From Burkholderia sp. S171 (lineage in GTDB: Bacteria > Pseudomonadota > Gammaproteobacteria > Burkholderiales > Burkholderiaceae): DNA of 64,000 nucleotides. A program made the translations under genes and the position numbers. Where the stretch lies: positions 311,632 to 375,631 of the forward strand of contig NZ_LMUF01000030.1 of NCBI RefSeq assembly GCF_009766085.1, given 5' to 3'. The notes under the pieces are model-generated. The model made no database searches, was not told the DNA's origin, and worked only from the letters and a program-made list of their open reading frames with translations. This document shows, in pieces, positions 8,292 to 15,423 of the stretch (position 1 is the first letter of the stretch; every line of letters starts with the position of its first letter).

Positions 8292-9734
8292 ATGAGCAGA
8301 TTGATCGTGGTATCGAATCGTGTCGCGCCGATCCAGGAAGGCAAACCGGCTGCAGGCGGTTTGGCGATCGGCGTTCTGGACGCGCTGAAGGAGACAGGCG
8401 GTGTGTGGTTCGGCTGGAGCGGCGAGATTGTGGGTGAGGCCTCGGCGCCGGTCATCGAGAAGCGTGGCAACGTGACGTATGCGACCGTCGGGCTGACCCG
8501 GCGGGATTACGACCAGTATTACCGCGGCTTTTCCAATGCCACGTTGTGGCCGACATTTCACTATCGCAACGACCTGTCGCGCTTCGACCGTGAGGAATAT
8601 GCCGGTTACGCGCGAGTGAATGAGGCGCTGGCCAAGCAGCTCAAGCCGCTGCTCGAACCCGACGACATCATCTGGGTGCACGACTATCACCTGCTGCCGT
8701 TCGCGCAGGAATGCCGGGCGGCGGGCATCAAGAATCCGATCGGTTTTTTCTTGCACATCCCGTTTCCCGTGCCCGAGATCCTGCGGACGGTGCCACCGCA
8801 CGAAGAACTGATCAAGGCGATGTGCAGTTACGACATCGTGGGTTTCCAGACCGAGGCGGACAAGCAGTCGTTTGTCGATTACATCGAGCGCGGGCATTTG
8901 GGGCATCTCAGCGAAGACGGGATGCTGCAGGCGCATGGGCGCATGTTGAAGGTCGGGGCGTATCCCATCGGCATTTATCCGGACGCCATTGCAAAGGTCG
9001 CCGAGCAATTTTCGAATCGCAAGCCGGTCAAGAGCCTGCGCGATAGTCTGCGCGGGCGCAAGTTGATCATGAGCGTCGACCGGCTCGATTATTCGAAAGG
9101 GCTTGCCGAGCGTTTCCAGGCGTTCGAACGTTTGTTGTTGCACGCGCCGGGATGGCACGGGCGGGTATCGATGGTGCAGATCGCGCCGCCAACGCGCTCG
9201 GACGTGCAGACGTATCAACGCATTCGCCAGAACCTGGAAGGGGAGGCTGGACGGATCAACGGCCGTTTTGCGCAGCTCGACTGGACGCCGATCCAGTATT
9301 TGAACCGCAAGTACGATCGCAGTTTATTGATGGCGTTGTTCCGGTTGTCGCAGGTCGGGTATGTCACGCCGTTGCGCGACGGGATGAACCTCGTGGCAAA
9401 GGAATATGTGGCGTCGCAGGATCCGGCCGATCCGGGCGCCTTGGTGTTGTCGCAGTTTGCCGGCGCGGCGGATCAGTTGCCGGGCGCGCTGGTCGTCAAT
9501 CCGTTCGACTTGTCGCAGATGTCCGAGGCATTGGAGCGGGCGTTGTCGATGCCGCTTGCGGAACGCCAGGCACGTCACACGGACATGATGGCGCCGTTGC
9601 GCGAGAACAATCTGTCGGTCTGGCGTGACTCGTTCCTGTCTGATTTGCGCAGCGTCGCGACGGCTGCGTCGGCCACGAAGAAAGCGGTGCGGCAAGTGAC
9701 GGAGGCGAAACGCCCGGCGCGCGCAGTGAGCTAA
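8292..9734 (+). CDS. otsA: Alpha,alpha-trehalose-phosphate synthase (UDP-forming)
   Basis: 480 aa, a full-length GT20 glycosyltransferase. Transfers glucose from UDP-glucose to glucose-6-phosphate to give trehalose-6-phosphate, in the cytoplasm. Seen: the N-terminal SNRVAP and AAGGLA loop, HDYHLLPFA, GFFLHIPFP, the SVDRLDYSKG segment and the DGMNLVAKEY donor-site motif. The ribosome binding site is GAGGTGAAG. No otsB phosphatase is adjacent; instead a terminator follows directly, so dephosphorylation must be encoded elsewhere. Upstream is a near-perfect sigma-54 promoter, unusual since otsA is best known as an RpoS-dependent osmotic and desiccation gene. Confidence 0.97.
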   Translation: MSRLIVVSNRVAPIQEGKPAAGGLAIGVLDALKETGGVWFGWSGEIVGEASAPVIEKRGNVTYATVGLTRRDYDQYYRGFSNATLWPTFHYRNDLSRFDREEYAGYARVNEALAKQLKPLLEPDDIIWVHDYHLLPFAQECRAAGIKNPIGFFLHIPFPVPEILRTVPPHEELIKAMCSYDIVGFQTEADKQSFVDYIERGHLGHLSEDGMLQAHGRMLKVGAYPIGIYPDAIAKVAEQFSNRKPVKSLRDSLRGRKLIMSVDRLDYSKGLAERFQAFERLLLHAPGWHGRVSMVQIAPPTRSDVQTYQRIRQNLEGEAGRINGRFAQLDWTPIQYLNRKYDRSLLMALFRLSQVGYVTPLRDGMNLVAKEYVASQDPADPGALVLSQFAGAADQLPGALVVNPFDLSQMSEALERALSMPLAERQARHTDMMAPLRENNLSVWRDSFLSDLRSVATAASATKKAVRQVTEAKRPARAVS

Positions 9735-9774
9735 GTGCGCAGTCTTGTATCGAGTTAAACCGTAAGACGAATTG

Positions 9775-9809
9775 AGCCCCGCGCCGATCAAACGCCGCGG
9801 GGCTTTTTT
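9775..9809 (+). terminator. Rho-independent terminator of otsA
   Basis: A 9-bp GC-rich stem (AGCCCCGCG / CGCGGGGCT) with a 12-nt loop is followed by TTTTTT. Confidence 0.9.
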
Positions 9810-9829
9810 ATGGGTGACGTCGATGAGGG

Positions 9830-9845
9830 CGGAACGGGACTTGCG
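9830..9845 (+). promoter_or_regulatory. Sigma-54 promoter candidate for the acidic protein
   Basis: CGGAACGGGACTTGCG keeps GG, ACG and TTGC with exact spacing; three mismatches. Predicted start about 9857, 21 nt before the ATG at 9878. It sits just after the otsA terminator, so this gene needs its own promoter. Confidence 0.52.
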
Positions 9846-9877
9846 TCGCTGAAGGGACGTTTAGTCAGGAGGTGATC

Positions 9878-10225
9878 ATGAGTGGAAGCACATTGGACCC
9901 GGATGAAGAAGGTGGCGTGGAGGTGGGCAAAGGACATGGAACCGGCGCATTGGGGCCGAGCGATTCGTCCGATAGCGGCTCGGATGTGCAGGGCGAGAAG
10001 CGTTATCCGGGCGATATCGAGGACGAACTCGACGCGCACGCTGTCGGTCAGTCCGCCGGGGAACTGAACAGCGACACGGACCGGTATGGAACGGGCGAGA
10101 TGGCGTCCGCCGATGGTGACAACAATCTTGAGCCCGACTCGGACATCCTGCCGGACGGCGTGGAAGACGAGGCGCGCGCGATAGACGATGAAACTGCCGA
10201 CCCGGCCAGCGACGAAGACCTTTAG
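9878..10225 (+). CDS. Highly acidic hydrophilic protein
   Basis: 115 aa, start chosen because of a perfect AGGAGGTGAT Shine-Dalgarno. Very rich in Asp, Glu, Gly and Ser with no hydrophobic core (GGVEVGKGHGTGALGPSDSS), no Cys, few aromatics. I recall similar Burkholderia proteins being labelled 'chemotaxis protein', but nothing visible supports that. The composition resembles hydrophilins, which protect against desiccation. It sits between otsA and the BrkB gene, flanked by terminators on both sides. Confidence 0.75.
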   Translation: MSGSTLDPDEEGGVEVGKGHGTGALGPSDSSDSGSDVQGEKRYPGDIEDELDAHAVGQSAGELNSDTDRYGTGEMASADGDNNLEPDSDILPDGVEDEARAIDDETADPASDEDL

Positions 10226-10248
10226 AACCTTTCCGGAAACAGTGGCTG

Positions 10249-10284
10249 AAAAATGGCGCGCCCGTCCGGGCGCGCCATTTTGCG
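10249..10284 (+). terminator. Terminator after the acidic protein gene
   Basis: Perfect hairpin with stem aaaaTGGCGCGCCC / GGGCGCGCCAtttt and loop GTCC; A-rich before and T-rich after, so it may work in both directions. Confidence 0.85.
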
Positions 10285-10411
10285 TTTAAGGAAAGTAATA
10301 AGAAATACTAATCACCGAGGCGAAACAAACAACGCCAATCCGGGAGGCCACGGCCAAACCTCAAATCCGCGCTACCATCGCGAAAAGCAAAACTTGCGGG
10401 AGCGCCCAGCC

Positions 10412-11293
10412 TTGAACACTGCAGCAAAAGACCAAAGACTGAAGTCTTTCTGGTCGTGGATCCAGGACCCGATCGTCGGGTGGTCGCAGGACCACGGGCT
10501 GATGTTTTCAGCGGCGATCGCGTTTTTTGCTGCTTTCTCGCTGGCGCCGACGCTGGTGATCATCATCGCGGTGGCGAGCATTTTCTTCGGCGCGGATGCG
10601 GTCCAGGGGCGTCTGTTCGGCGAAATCGCGGGGATAGTGGGCGCCGACGCCGCGCATGGCCTGGAAGCGATCGTCGCCAACGCCTGGCATGCGGATATCG
10701 CGACGCGCACGGCGATCTTGTCGGGCGTGGGCGTGTTGATCGGAGCCTCGGCGACCTTTTCGTCGCTCTATACGGCGCTCAACGTGATCTGGCCTGCGCC
10801 CGTCACGAGCACTCGGGCCAGCATCATTGCCCTTCTGCGGGTCCGCGCCATTTCCTTCGCGTTCGTTCTGGGCGCGGCCTTGCTGATTGTTGCGTTGCTC
10901 GTACTCGATGCCCTCGTGGTCCTGGTTGGTCAGTGGGTGCTTGGCACGAACGGGCCGTCCTTCCTGATCGCGGCAATAGCGCAACGAGCCATTTCCCTGG
11001 TGATGATGGTGCTCGCGTTCGCGGTGCTGCTCAAATTCCTGCCCCGCGCGCGCATGCAATGGCGCGATGCCGCACTCGGCGCGGCGACCGCCGCGGTTTT
11101 GTTCGAAGGAGGAAAGCGGCTCTTCGCGTTCTATCTGCAGCACGCGGGCACCGCGAATACGTTCGGTGCGGCCGGGTCGTTCGCGATCATCCTGATGTGG
11201 TTGTACTACTCGGCGGCGGTGTTCCTGCTGGGCGCGGAAGTGTCGGCCATGGTCGCGCGAAGACGCACGCAACGAACTTCCGGCTGGCGATAA
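10412..11293 (+). CDS. YihY/BrkB family inner-membrane protein, TTG start
   Basis: The only start with a ribosome binding site (GCGGGAG, 9 nt upstream) is a TTG at 10412, giving 293 aa, the usual family length. Earlier frame codons run back into the preceding terminator and are not credible. About six hydrophobic helices are visible (first at FSAAIAFFAAFSLAPTLVII), with the family's FSAAIAFFAAFSLAP and GAAGSFAIILMWLYYSA segments. YihY/BrkB proteins are poorly understood inner-membrane proteins, once thought to be RNase BN and linked to serum resistance in Bordetella. Followed by a terminator shared with convergent rpoN2. Confidence 0.9.
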   Translation: MNTAAKDQRLKSFWSWIQDPIVGWSQDHGLMFSAAIAFFAAFSLAPTLVIIIAVASIFFGADAVQGRLFGEIAGIVGADAAHGLEAIVANAWHADIATRTAILSGVGVLIGASATFSSLYTALNVIWPAPVTSTRASIIALLRVRAISFAFVLGAALLIVALLVLDALVVLVGQWVLGTNGPSFLIAAIAQRAISLVMMVLAFAVLLKFLPRARMQWRDAALGAATAAVLFEGGKRLFAFYLQHAGTANTFGAAGSFAIILMWLYYSAAVFLLGAEVSAMVARRRTQRTSGWR

Positions 11294-11330
11294 AAAACGC
11301 CCGTCGACGTAGTCGAGGGGCGTTTTTTTG
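11293..11330 (+). terminator. Bidirectional terminator between BrkB gene and rpoN2
   Basis: Stem AAAAAACGCCC / GGGCGTTTTTTT with a loop of about 15 nt; runs of A and T on both sides suit both converging genes. Confidence 0.85.
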
Positions 11331-11368
11331 CAGCCTGTTTTACAGCCTTTGAAACCGTATCGTCTACA

Positions 11369-12853
11369 TCAGCCGCGACGCAACTCCGCCGGCGGCACCT
11401 TCATCAAATGGCGATACTTCGCCACCGTCCGGCGCGCCACGATCACCCCCTGATCTGCAAGCATCTTGGCGAGGCTCACATCGGATAGCGGATCGGTGCT
11501 GCTCTCCTTCGCGATCATTTCCTTCAGCAGGGCACGCACGGCGGCAGCTGAGCAAGTACCGCCGCTTTCAGTGCTGAGTTCGCGCGGGAAGAAGTGCTTG
11601 AACTCGAAAATGCCCCGCGGCGTGGACATGTACTTGTTGCCCGTCGCGCGCGAGATGGTCGACTCGTGGAGTTCGAGTTCGTCGGCCACATCGCGCAATA
11701 CCAGCGGTTTCAATGCGATTTCACCGTAATCGAAGAACGCCTTCTGATGTGACACGATGCATTCCGCCACGCGCTGGATCGTCGTGAAGCGTTGCTGCGC
11801 GTTGCGGATCAGCCAGCGCGCTTCCTGCAATTGTTGAGCAAGCGGCGAGCGGCTTGCGCCCGCCGATTGCGCGAACAGTTCGGCGTACATGCGATGAATG
11901 CGCGCACGGGGCAGCACGGCGGGGTTGATCGTTACGACCCAATTCTTTTTCACCTGCCGCACGATCACGTCGGGCACTACGTAGTTATCTTCCGCAGCGC
12001 CGTAGTTCGCGCCCGGTTTGGGATCGAGTTTGCGCACGAGCGCGCAGGCAATGCGCAGTTCTTCCGCGCTGCAGCCAATCTTCTTCTGCAACTCGGCCTG
12101 CTCGCGACGCGCGAGCCGCTCGAGATGATGGGTGACGATCTCAAGCGCGACCGCGCGTCCCGGAGTTTCGGCGTCGAGCGCGTCGAGTTGCAGCGACAAA
12201 CATTCGGACAAGTTACGCGCGCCCACGCCCGGCTTGTCGAGCGATTGCACAAGCTTCAAAGCGATATTGAGTTCATCTTCTGAAAGCGCTGGCTCTATGT
12301 CCACGAGCTCCGACAGCTCCTGCAAATCCTGCCGCAAGTAACCGTCATCATCGAGTGCTTCGATAATGAGCTGCGCCACTGCACGGTCGCGATCATTGAT
12401 GGGATAGAGCCGCAACGTGTCATGCAGCGTTTCATGCAGCGAGGGTTCAATGCGTACCCAGTCGGCCGGGTCGGAGCCTTCGCCATCGCCGTTATTGCGC
12501 GTCGACGTCCGGCCGAACGGATCGGATGAAAACTCGTTCATCGAGTCCTCATGCGACTGCGAGTCGCTGCTGTCCGAAGTGTCGGCGCTACTTTCGGTAC
12601 TCATGGGCGCGTCCACAGGCGCAGTTTGATCGACGGGCGCAGGCGTGTCGGCCATGGAGTTGCCGTTGTCGGTGGACAGCGCATTGTCTTCCGCCTGCGT
12701 CTCGTCGTATTCGAGGAACGGGTTCGTATCAAGCGCGTTGCGCAATTCCTGCTGAAACTCAAGCGATGACAGTTGCAGCAGACGAACCGATTGCTGGAGG
12801 CGCGGCGTGAGCGCAAGACTTTGCTTGGTGCGTAGTTCGAGGGAAGGCGGCAT
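11369..12853 (-). CDS. rpoN2: RNA polymerase sigma-54 factor (second-copy type)
   Basis: 494 aa. Region I (about 1-50) carries the Gln/Leu-rich activator-response segment (TPRLQQSVRLLQLSSLEFQQ). Region II (about 50-130) is acidic. The core-binding region follows, then the HTH (VADELELHESTISRAT) and the RpoN box ARRTVAKYR (473-481) that reads the -24 element. The flanking genes are a BrkB protein and a BON protein, not lptB, hpf or ptsN as at the standard rpoN locus, so I infer that this is the second rpoN known in many Burkholderia. A near-perfect sigma-54 promoter precedes it, implying autoregulation. The '2' in the symbol rests on context alone. Confidence 0.93.
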   Translation of the reverse strand: MPPSLELRTKQSLALTPRLQQSVRLLQLSSLEFQQELRNALDTNPFLEYDETQAEDNALSTDNGNSMADTPAPVDQTAPVDAPMSTESSADTSDSSDSQSHEDSMNEFSSDPFGRTSTRNNGDGEGSDPADWVRIEPSLHETLHDTLRLYPINDRDRAVAQLIIEALDDDGYLRQDLQELSELVDIEPALSEDELNIALKLVQSLDKPGVGARNLSECLSLQLDALDAETPGRAVALEIVTHHLERLARREQAELQKKIGCSAEELRIACALVRKLDPKPGANYGAAEDNYVVPDVIVRQVKKNWVVTINPAVLPRARIHRMYAELFAQSAGASRSPLAQQLQEARWLIRNAQQRFTTIQRVAECIVSHQKAFFDYGEIALKPLVLRDVADELELHESTISRATGNKYMSTPRGIFEFKHFFPRELSTESGGTCSAAAVRALLKEMIAKESSTDPLSDVSLAKMLADQGVIVARRTVAKYRHLMKVPPAELRRG

Positions 12854-12895
12854 TGCGTGTTGTTCCTCATGTTAGGACTTTCGTGGGTCCTTAAG

Positions 12896-12911
12896 AGCAA
12901 CAGTCATGCCA
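12896..12911 (-). promoter_or_regulatory. Sigma-54 promoter of rpoN2
   Basis: Minus-strand TGGCATGACTGTTGCT differs from TGGCACG-N4-TTGCW only by C6 to T. Predicted start about 12884, 31 nt before the rpoN2 ATG. It implies that sigma-54 transcribes its own second gene. Confidence 0.77.
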
Positions 12912-13029
12912 TGCGCGCGCCCGTGCGCGTGAGCGCTAGGTTTCAAGACGATTTTCATTCACCGGCGGCGCGCACGGGGGTTCGTCCAGCAGGCAAATGC
13001 GCGCACTTTTTACACGGGTTCGGGCAAAA

Positions 13030-13082
13030 GCACTGCGTATATGAAGATGTGTTTTACCTCGGCCGATGAAGGTAAACAGTGC
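13030..13082. promoter_or_regulatory. Candidate shared enhancer (nested inverted repeat)
   Basis: GCACTG (13030-13035) pairs with CAGTGC (13077-13082), and inside it TTTACCT (13053-13059) pairs with AGGTAAA (13070-13076). The element lies about 85 bp upstream of the BON promoter and about 120 bp upstream of the rpoN2 promoter, the normal range for an activator site. Which protein binds is unknown. Confidence 0.45.
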
Positions 13083-13166
13083 GTGGACAAAATTCTGGGT
13101 AAGCGTTGCAGCACAGGGTCGAAACGGGGATTTCAATGTCACATTTGCCGATTGTCGTAGACGGTC

Positions 13167-13182
13167 CGGCACGCTCTTTGCG
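13167..13182 (+). promoter_or_regulatory. Sigma-54 promoter of the BON gene
   Basis: CGGCACGCTCTTTGCG matches GGCACG-N4-TTGC exactly; only the outermost bases differ. Predicted start about 13194, leaving a leader of about 145 nt. Confidence 0.75.
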
Positions 13183-13254
13183 TCTGACCTATTACTACTC
13201 GCAGGGTCTTGGCGCTGCGGGTATGAAAACGAGCAGGGCTTTGCAGCAAAGATG

Positions 13255-13313
13255 CTGCGGCCGTACGAGGCGGCCTACGCTCAACTAACACAGCGGCAAT
13301 GCCGCAGTTTTTT
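13255..13313 (+). promoter_or_regulatory. Leader hairpins before the BON gene, possible attenuator
   Basis: GGCCG/CGGCC (13259-13275) and GCGGC-AAT-GCCGC (13293-13305) followed by TTTTTT can form local stems. CTGCGG (13255-13260) can instead pair with CCGCAG (13302-13307), which would exclude the U-tract hairpin. The stems are short, so this is tentative. Confidence 0.35.
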
Positions 13314-13337
13314 AAACCAACTAGAAGGAGAATTACT

Positions 13338-13670
13338 ATGAAGTCGACCCAAATCCTGAAGGCAGCCGGCAGTATCGCGTGTGTCGTGTTTGCGCTTAAC
13401 GTCAGTGCACAAACCGCTACAACGTCGACAGGCGCCTCCACGTCAATGGGTACCAAGGTCGATGACACGGCAGTCACGACCAAGGTCAAGGCCGAATTGC
13501 TGGGCGCGAAGAATGTCAAGTCCACGCATATCCATGTGAAGACGCGTGCGGGCGTGGTGTCGCTGACGGGTACGGTGCCGTCGGCAGAAGACAAGAGCGG
13601 CGCGGAAGACGTGGTGTCGAAGGTGGACGGCGTGTCGTCGGTGCGCAATCACTTGAAGATCGTAGAGTAA
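13338..13670 (+). CDS. Periplasmic BON-domain (OsmY-like) protein
   Basis: 110 aa from an ATG with AGAAGGAG. A signal peptide ends about SAQ (residues 1-25), a short Thr/Ser linker follows, and one BON domain fills residues about 40-110 (DDTAVTTKVKAELLG...VVSLTGTVPSAEDKSGAEDVV...VRNHL). BON domains are thought to bind phospholipid surfaces. OsmY in E. coli is osmotically induced and RpoS-dependent. Here the gene has a sigma-54 promoter and a strong terminator, so it is transcribed alone. Confidence 0.92.
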   Translation: MKSTQILKAAGSIACVVFALNVSAQTATTSTGASTSMGTKVDDTAVTTKVKAELLGAKNVKSTHIHVKTRAGVVSLTGTVPSAEDKSGAEDVVSKVDGVSSVRNHLKIVE

Positions 13671-13692
13671 GATTGGCGCAAGACGGGCTGGT

Positions 13693-13732
13693 ACAAAACG
13701 GGCAGCGTGGTTGCTGTCCGTTTTGTTTGTAT
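13693..13732 (+). terminator. Terminator of the BON gene
   Basis: 14-bp hairpin ACAAAACGGGCAGC / GCTGTCCGTTTTGT with loop GTGGTT (one G-T pair), then TTTGT. Confidence 0.88.
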
Positions 13733-13871
13733 CTCGTTGGAAGTTGGGCAGCGGTATGAAGTAGTTAATAAGAAGTACGAATAGTTGCAGTCTGGATGCA
13801 GTCCATCACTCATAACGGACCTGGTCTTCGCTAATCCCGATGAACCAGTTCCCCAGGGAAAGGAGATTTCC

Positions 13872-14189
13872 ATGAATCAATCGAAAAAGTTTGCGTTGCT
13901 AGGCGCTTTGGCTCTCGCGCTTTCAGGTCCTGCGCTGGCGCAATCGGCTGGAGGCTCGTCAGGTGGGCCGACGGCTGGGGCAGGCGCGAGCGAAGTTGGC
14001 GGGCACGCTGGCGCTACCGCCGCGCCTACAGAAGGCGGTATGGCGGCTTCCGGGAGCATGGGCATGAGCAAGAAGGGCACGCACGGAACGACCCTGCACA
14101 AGCAGAACAAGGCGACGCATCTTCGGGGCGCGTCGGCGGCTGCGGCGGCCTCGGCAATGGGTACCAACGACAAGGGTTCACCGCAGTAA
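13872..14189 (+). CDS. Exported Gly/Ala-rich hypothetical protein
   Basis: 105 aa with a strong AAAGGAGA ribosome binding site. A clear signal peptide (MNQSKKFALLGALALALSG, cleavage after ALA) precedes a mature part made of Gly, Ala, Ser, Thr and Met with a basic, His/Lys-containing C-terminal third (KKGTHGTTLHKQNKATHLRG). Likely periplasmic and disordered. I see no sigma-54 site upstream. Followed by its own terminator. Confidence 0.8.
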   Translation: MNQSKKFALLGALALALSGPALAQSAGGSSGGPTAGAGASEVGGHAGATAAPTEGGMAASGSMGMSKKGTHGTTLHKQNKATHLRGASAAAAASAMGTNDKGSPQ

Positions 14190-14224
14190 GCTGCGGTACC
14201 GGTCTTGGCTCGGGGCGTACAGGA

Positions 14225-14259
14225 ACCCGCCGGCTGCGGTAGCAGTCGGCGGGTTTTTT
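14225..14259 (+). terminator. Terminator after the Gly/Ala-rich gene
   Basis: 12-bp stem ACCCGCCGGCTG / CAGTCGGCGGGT with loop CGGTAG (one G-T pair) followed by TTTTTT. Confidence 0.9.
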
Positions 14260-14342
14260 CTGGTTTCCATCGTTGGATTTATACGCATAAAAATCAATAT
14301 GGATACCGAATGATTATGCGAATTTCTAGGTGTGAATGTAAA

Positions 14343-14373
14343 AAGCCGATGCGCCTTTCGGCGCATCGGCTTG
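14343..14373 (-). terminator. Terminator of the PA2169-family gene
   Basis: Perfect 13-bp stem AAGCCGATGCGCC / GGCGCATCGGCTT with a 4-nt loop; on the minus strand it is followed by a T run, suiting the gene that ends at 14395. Confidence 0.88.
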
Positions 14374-14394
14374 CTTTCAACGAGTGACCGGTGA

Positions 14395-14847
14395 TTATGG
14401 CTTGGCGGCTGCGTATTGGTCGCGCAGATCGCGAATACGGTCGTGATTTTCGATTACGCCCTGGTACTGGCGCTCAACCACGGCGCGTACATCGGCCGGC
14501 AATTCCTTGTCCAGCGCGTCGCGATAGTTTTTCTTCGCCACATCTTCCCCGCGCTCGCATTCCTCGAGGATTGCGTGATCGCTACGGTTGGTTACCGCCG
14601 ACTTTATGTCCACCCAGCCGCGATGCAGTGCTCCACCCACCGTGCCGCCGGTTTGCGGTTTTCCGCCCAGCCGCTGGACCACGTCCTGTAACTCATGCGC
14701 CCCGCGTGCACAATCTTCCGCGCGGCCTGTAAACAGTTGCTTTAGCGTCGCGTCCTTGGTGTCTTCAGCGGCCTTCCGGAAGCCCTTCTCGCCGTCCTTC
14801 GACGTTTCAACCAGATCGTTCAGTACCGATACGATGTTAGTGCTCAT
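14395..14847 (-). CDS. PA2169-family (DUF2383) four-helix-bundle protein
   Basis: 150 aa with AAAGGAGG ahead of the ATG. The sequence is helical throughout and matches the PA2169/DUF2383 ferritin-like pattern: SVLNDLVETSKDGEKGFRKAAED at the start, ECERGEDVAKKNYRDAL in the third helix. Known relatives (including YciF-type proteins) are stress-induced; their function is not established. A sigma-54-like promoter lies upstream, divergent from the promoter at 15043. Confidence 0.9.
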   Translation of the reverse strand: MSTNIVSVLNDLVETSKDGEKGFRKAAEDTKDATLKQLFTGRAEDCARGAHELQDVVQRLGGKPQTGGTVGGALHRGWVDIKSAVTNRSDHAILEECERGEDVAKKNYRDALDKELPADVRAVVERQYQGVIENHDRIRDLRDQYAAAKP

Positions 14848-14919
14848 ATGAACCTCCTTTGAGTGATCGAAGATGGCCCGCGGTCCTCTGATTTCCCGGA
14901 TCGCGGTCCAAAAGAGAGT

Positions 14920-14935
14920 CGCAACAGCTGTGCCC
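14920..14935 (-). promoter_or_regulatory. Sigma-54 promoter of the PA2169-family gene
   Basis: Minus-strand GGGCACAGCTGTTGCG matches GGCAC and TTGC with exact spacing; mismatches at T1, G7 and the last base. Predicted start about 14908, 61 nt before the ATG. Confidence 0.63.
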
Positions 14936-15042
14936 GATCCGAGCTCGATACTCGCGCATTCGATTGCAAAGTGCGGATGGTTTTGGGGTTAGCGGCCTGT
15001 CATCGCTTTCTTAATTGCCTCCTAAGAAGTAGGGGCAGCTTG

Positions 15043-15058
15043 TGGCACGTGCTTTGCT
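15043..15058 (+). promoter_or_regulatory. Exact-consensus sigma-54 promoter
   Basis: TGGCACGTGCTTTGCT fits TGGCACG-N4-TTGCW at every position. Predicted start about 15070, 23 nt before the ATG at 15093. It rules out the earlier in-frame ATG at 15042, which would lie upstream of the transcript. Confidence 0.87.
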
Positions 15059-15092
15059 AAAAGACACCCAAAAATTGAATGTCGGAGAAGTA

Positions 15093-15341
15093 ATGACCGT
15101 TAAAACCCGCGAGTTTCTTGTATTTGTTGCCATCGTCACATCTGCGATCGTGCTGCAATTGCGTCAGCACAGTATTGATGAGAGTCTCGCGGCCACGCGT
15201 GGGCAATCGATGCACGAAAGTCTCTGCTACCCAGCGGTTTCAGCATTGAGAAGGGGGCCCCTGCGCGCGAGTTGCGAGCCGGCGAACGACGTGCGAGGCA
15301 CACGTGTCCAGCCGAAGATAAGAGTTCAACTTTGGGTGTAA
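15093..15341 (+). CDS. Small hypothetical protein with N-terminal membrane segment
   Basis: 82 aa; the ATG at 15093 has GGAGAAG and follows a perfect sigma-54 promoter. Residues 6-23 (REFLVFVAIVTSAIVLQL) form a membrane or signal segment. The rest is basic and contains two Cys. No family recognised. The perfect promoter and downstream hairpin argue that this is a real gene. Confidence 0.65.
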   Translation: MTVKTREFLVFVAIVTSAIVLQLRQHSIDESLAATRGQSMHESLCYPAVSALRRGPLRASCEPANDVRGTRVQPKIRVQLWV

Positions 15342-15366
15342 TTCATAGTGTTCCGAAACAACAAAG

Positions 15367-15399
15367 TAAATCAGGCCGCTCACAGAGCGGCCTGATTTA
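15367..15399. terminator. Bidirectional terminator hairpin
   Basis: Perfect 14-bp stem TAAATCAGGCCGCT / AGCGGCCTGATTTA with a 5-nt loop, between converging genes. Its T tracts are short. Confidence 0.75.
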
Positions 15400-15423
15400 C
15401 ATCAACGCGTGAACTACCCAAAC

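Larger units (their letters stand above)
12854..13337. other. 484-bp divergent regulatory region between rpoN2 and the BON gene
   Basis: It contains opposed sigma-54 promoters (12896-12911 minus, 13167-13182 plus). Between them is a nested inverted repeat (13030-13082), and the BON leader carries possible hairpins (13255-13313). Confidence 0.7.

Noticed and set aside
13040-13069. TGAAG...GCCGATGA considered as a FliA promoter
   Set aside because: Spacer is one base too long, the -35 is imperfect, and no ATG follows at the 7-nt distance seen in the true set.
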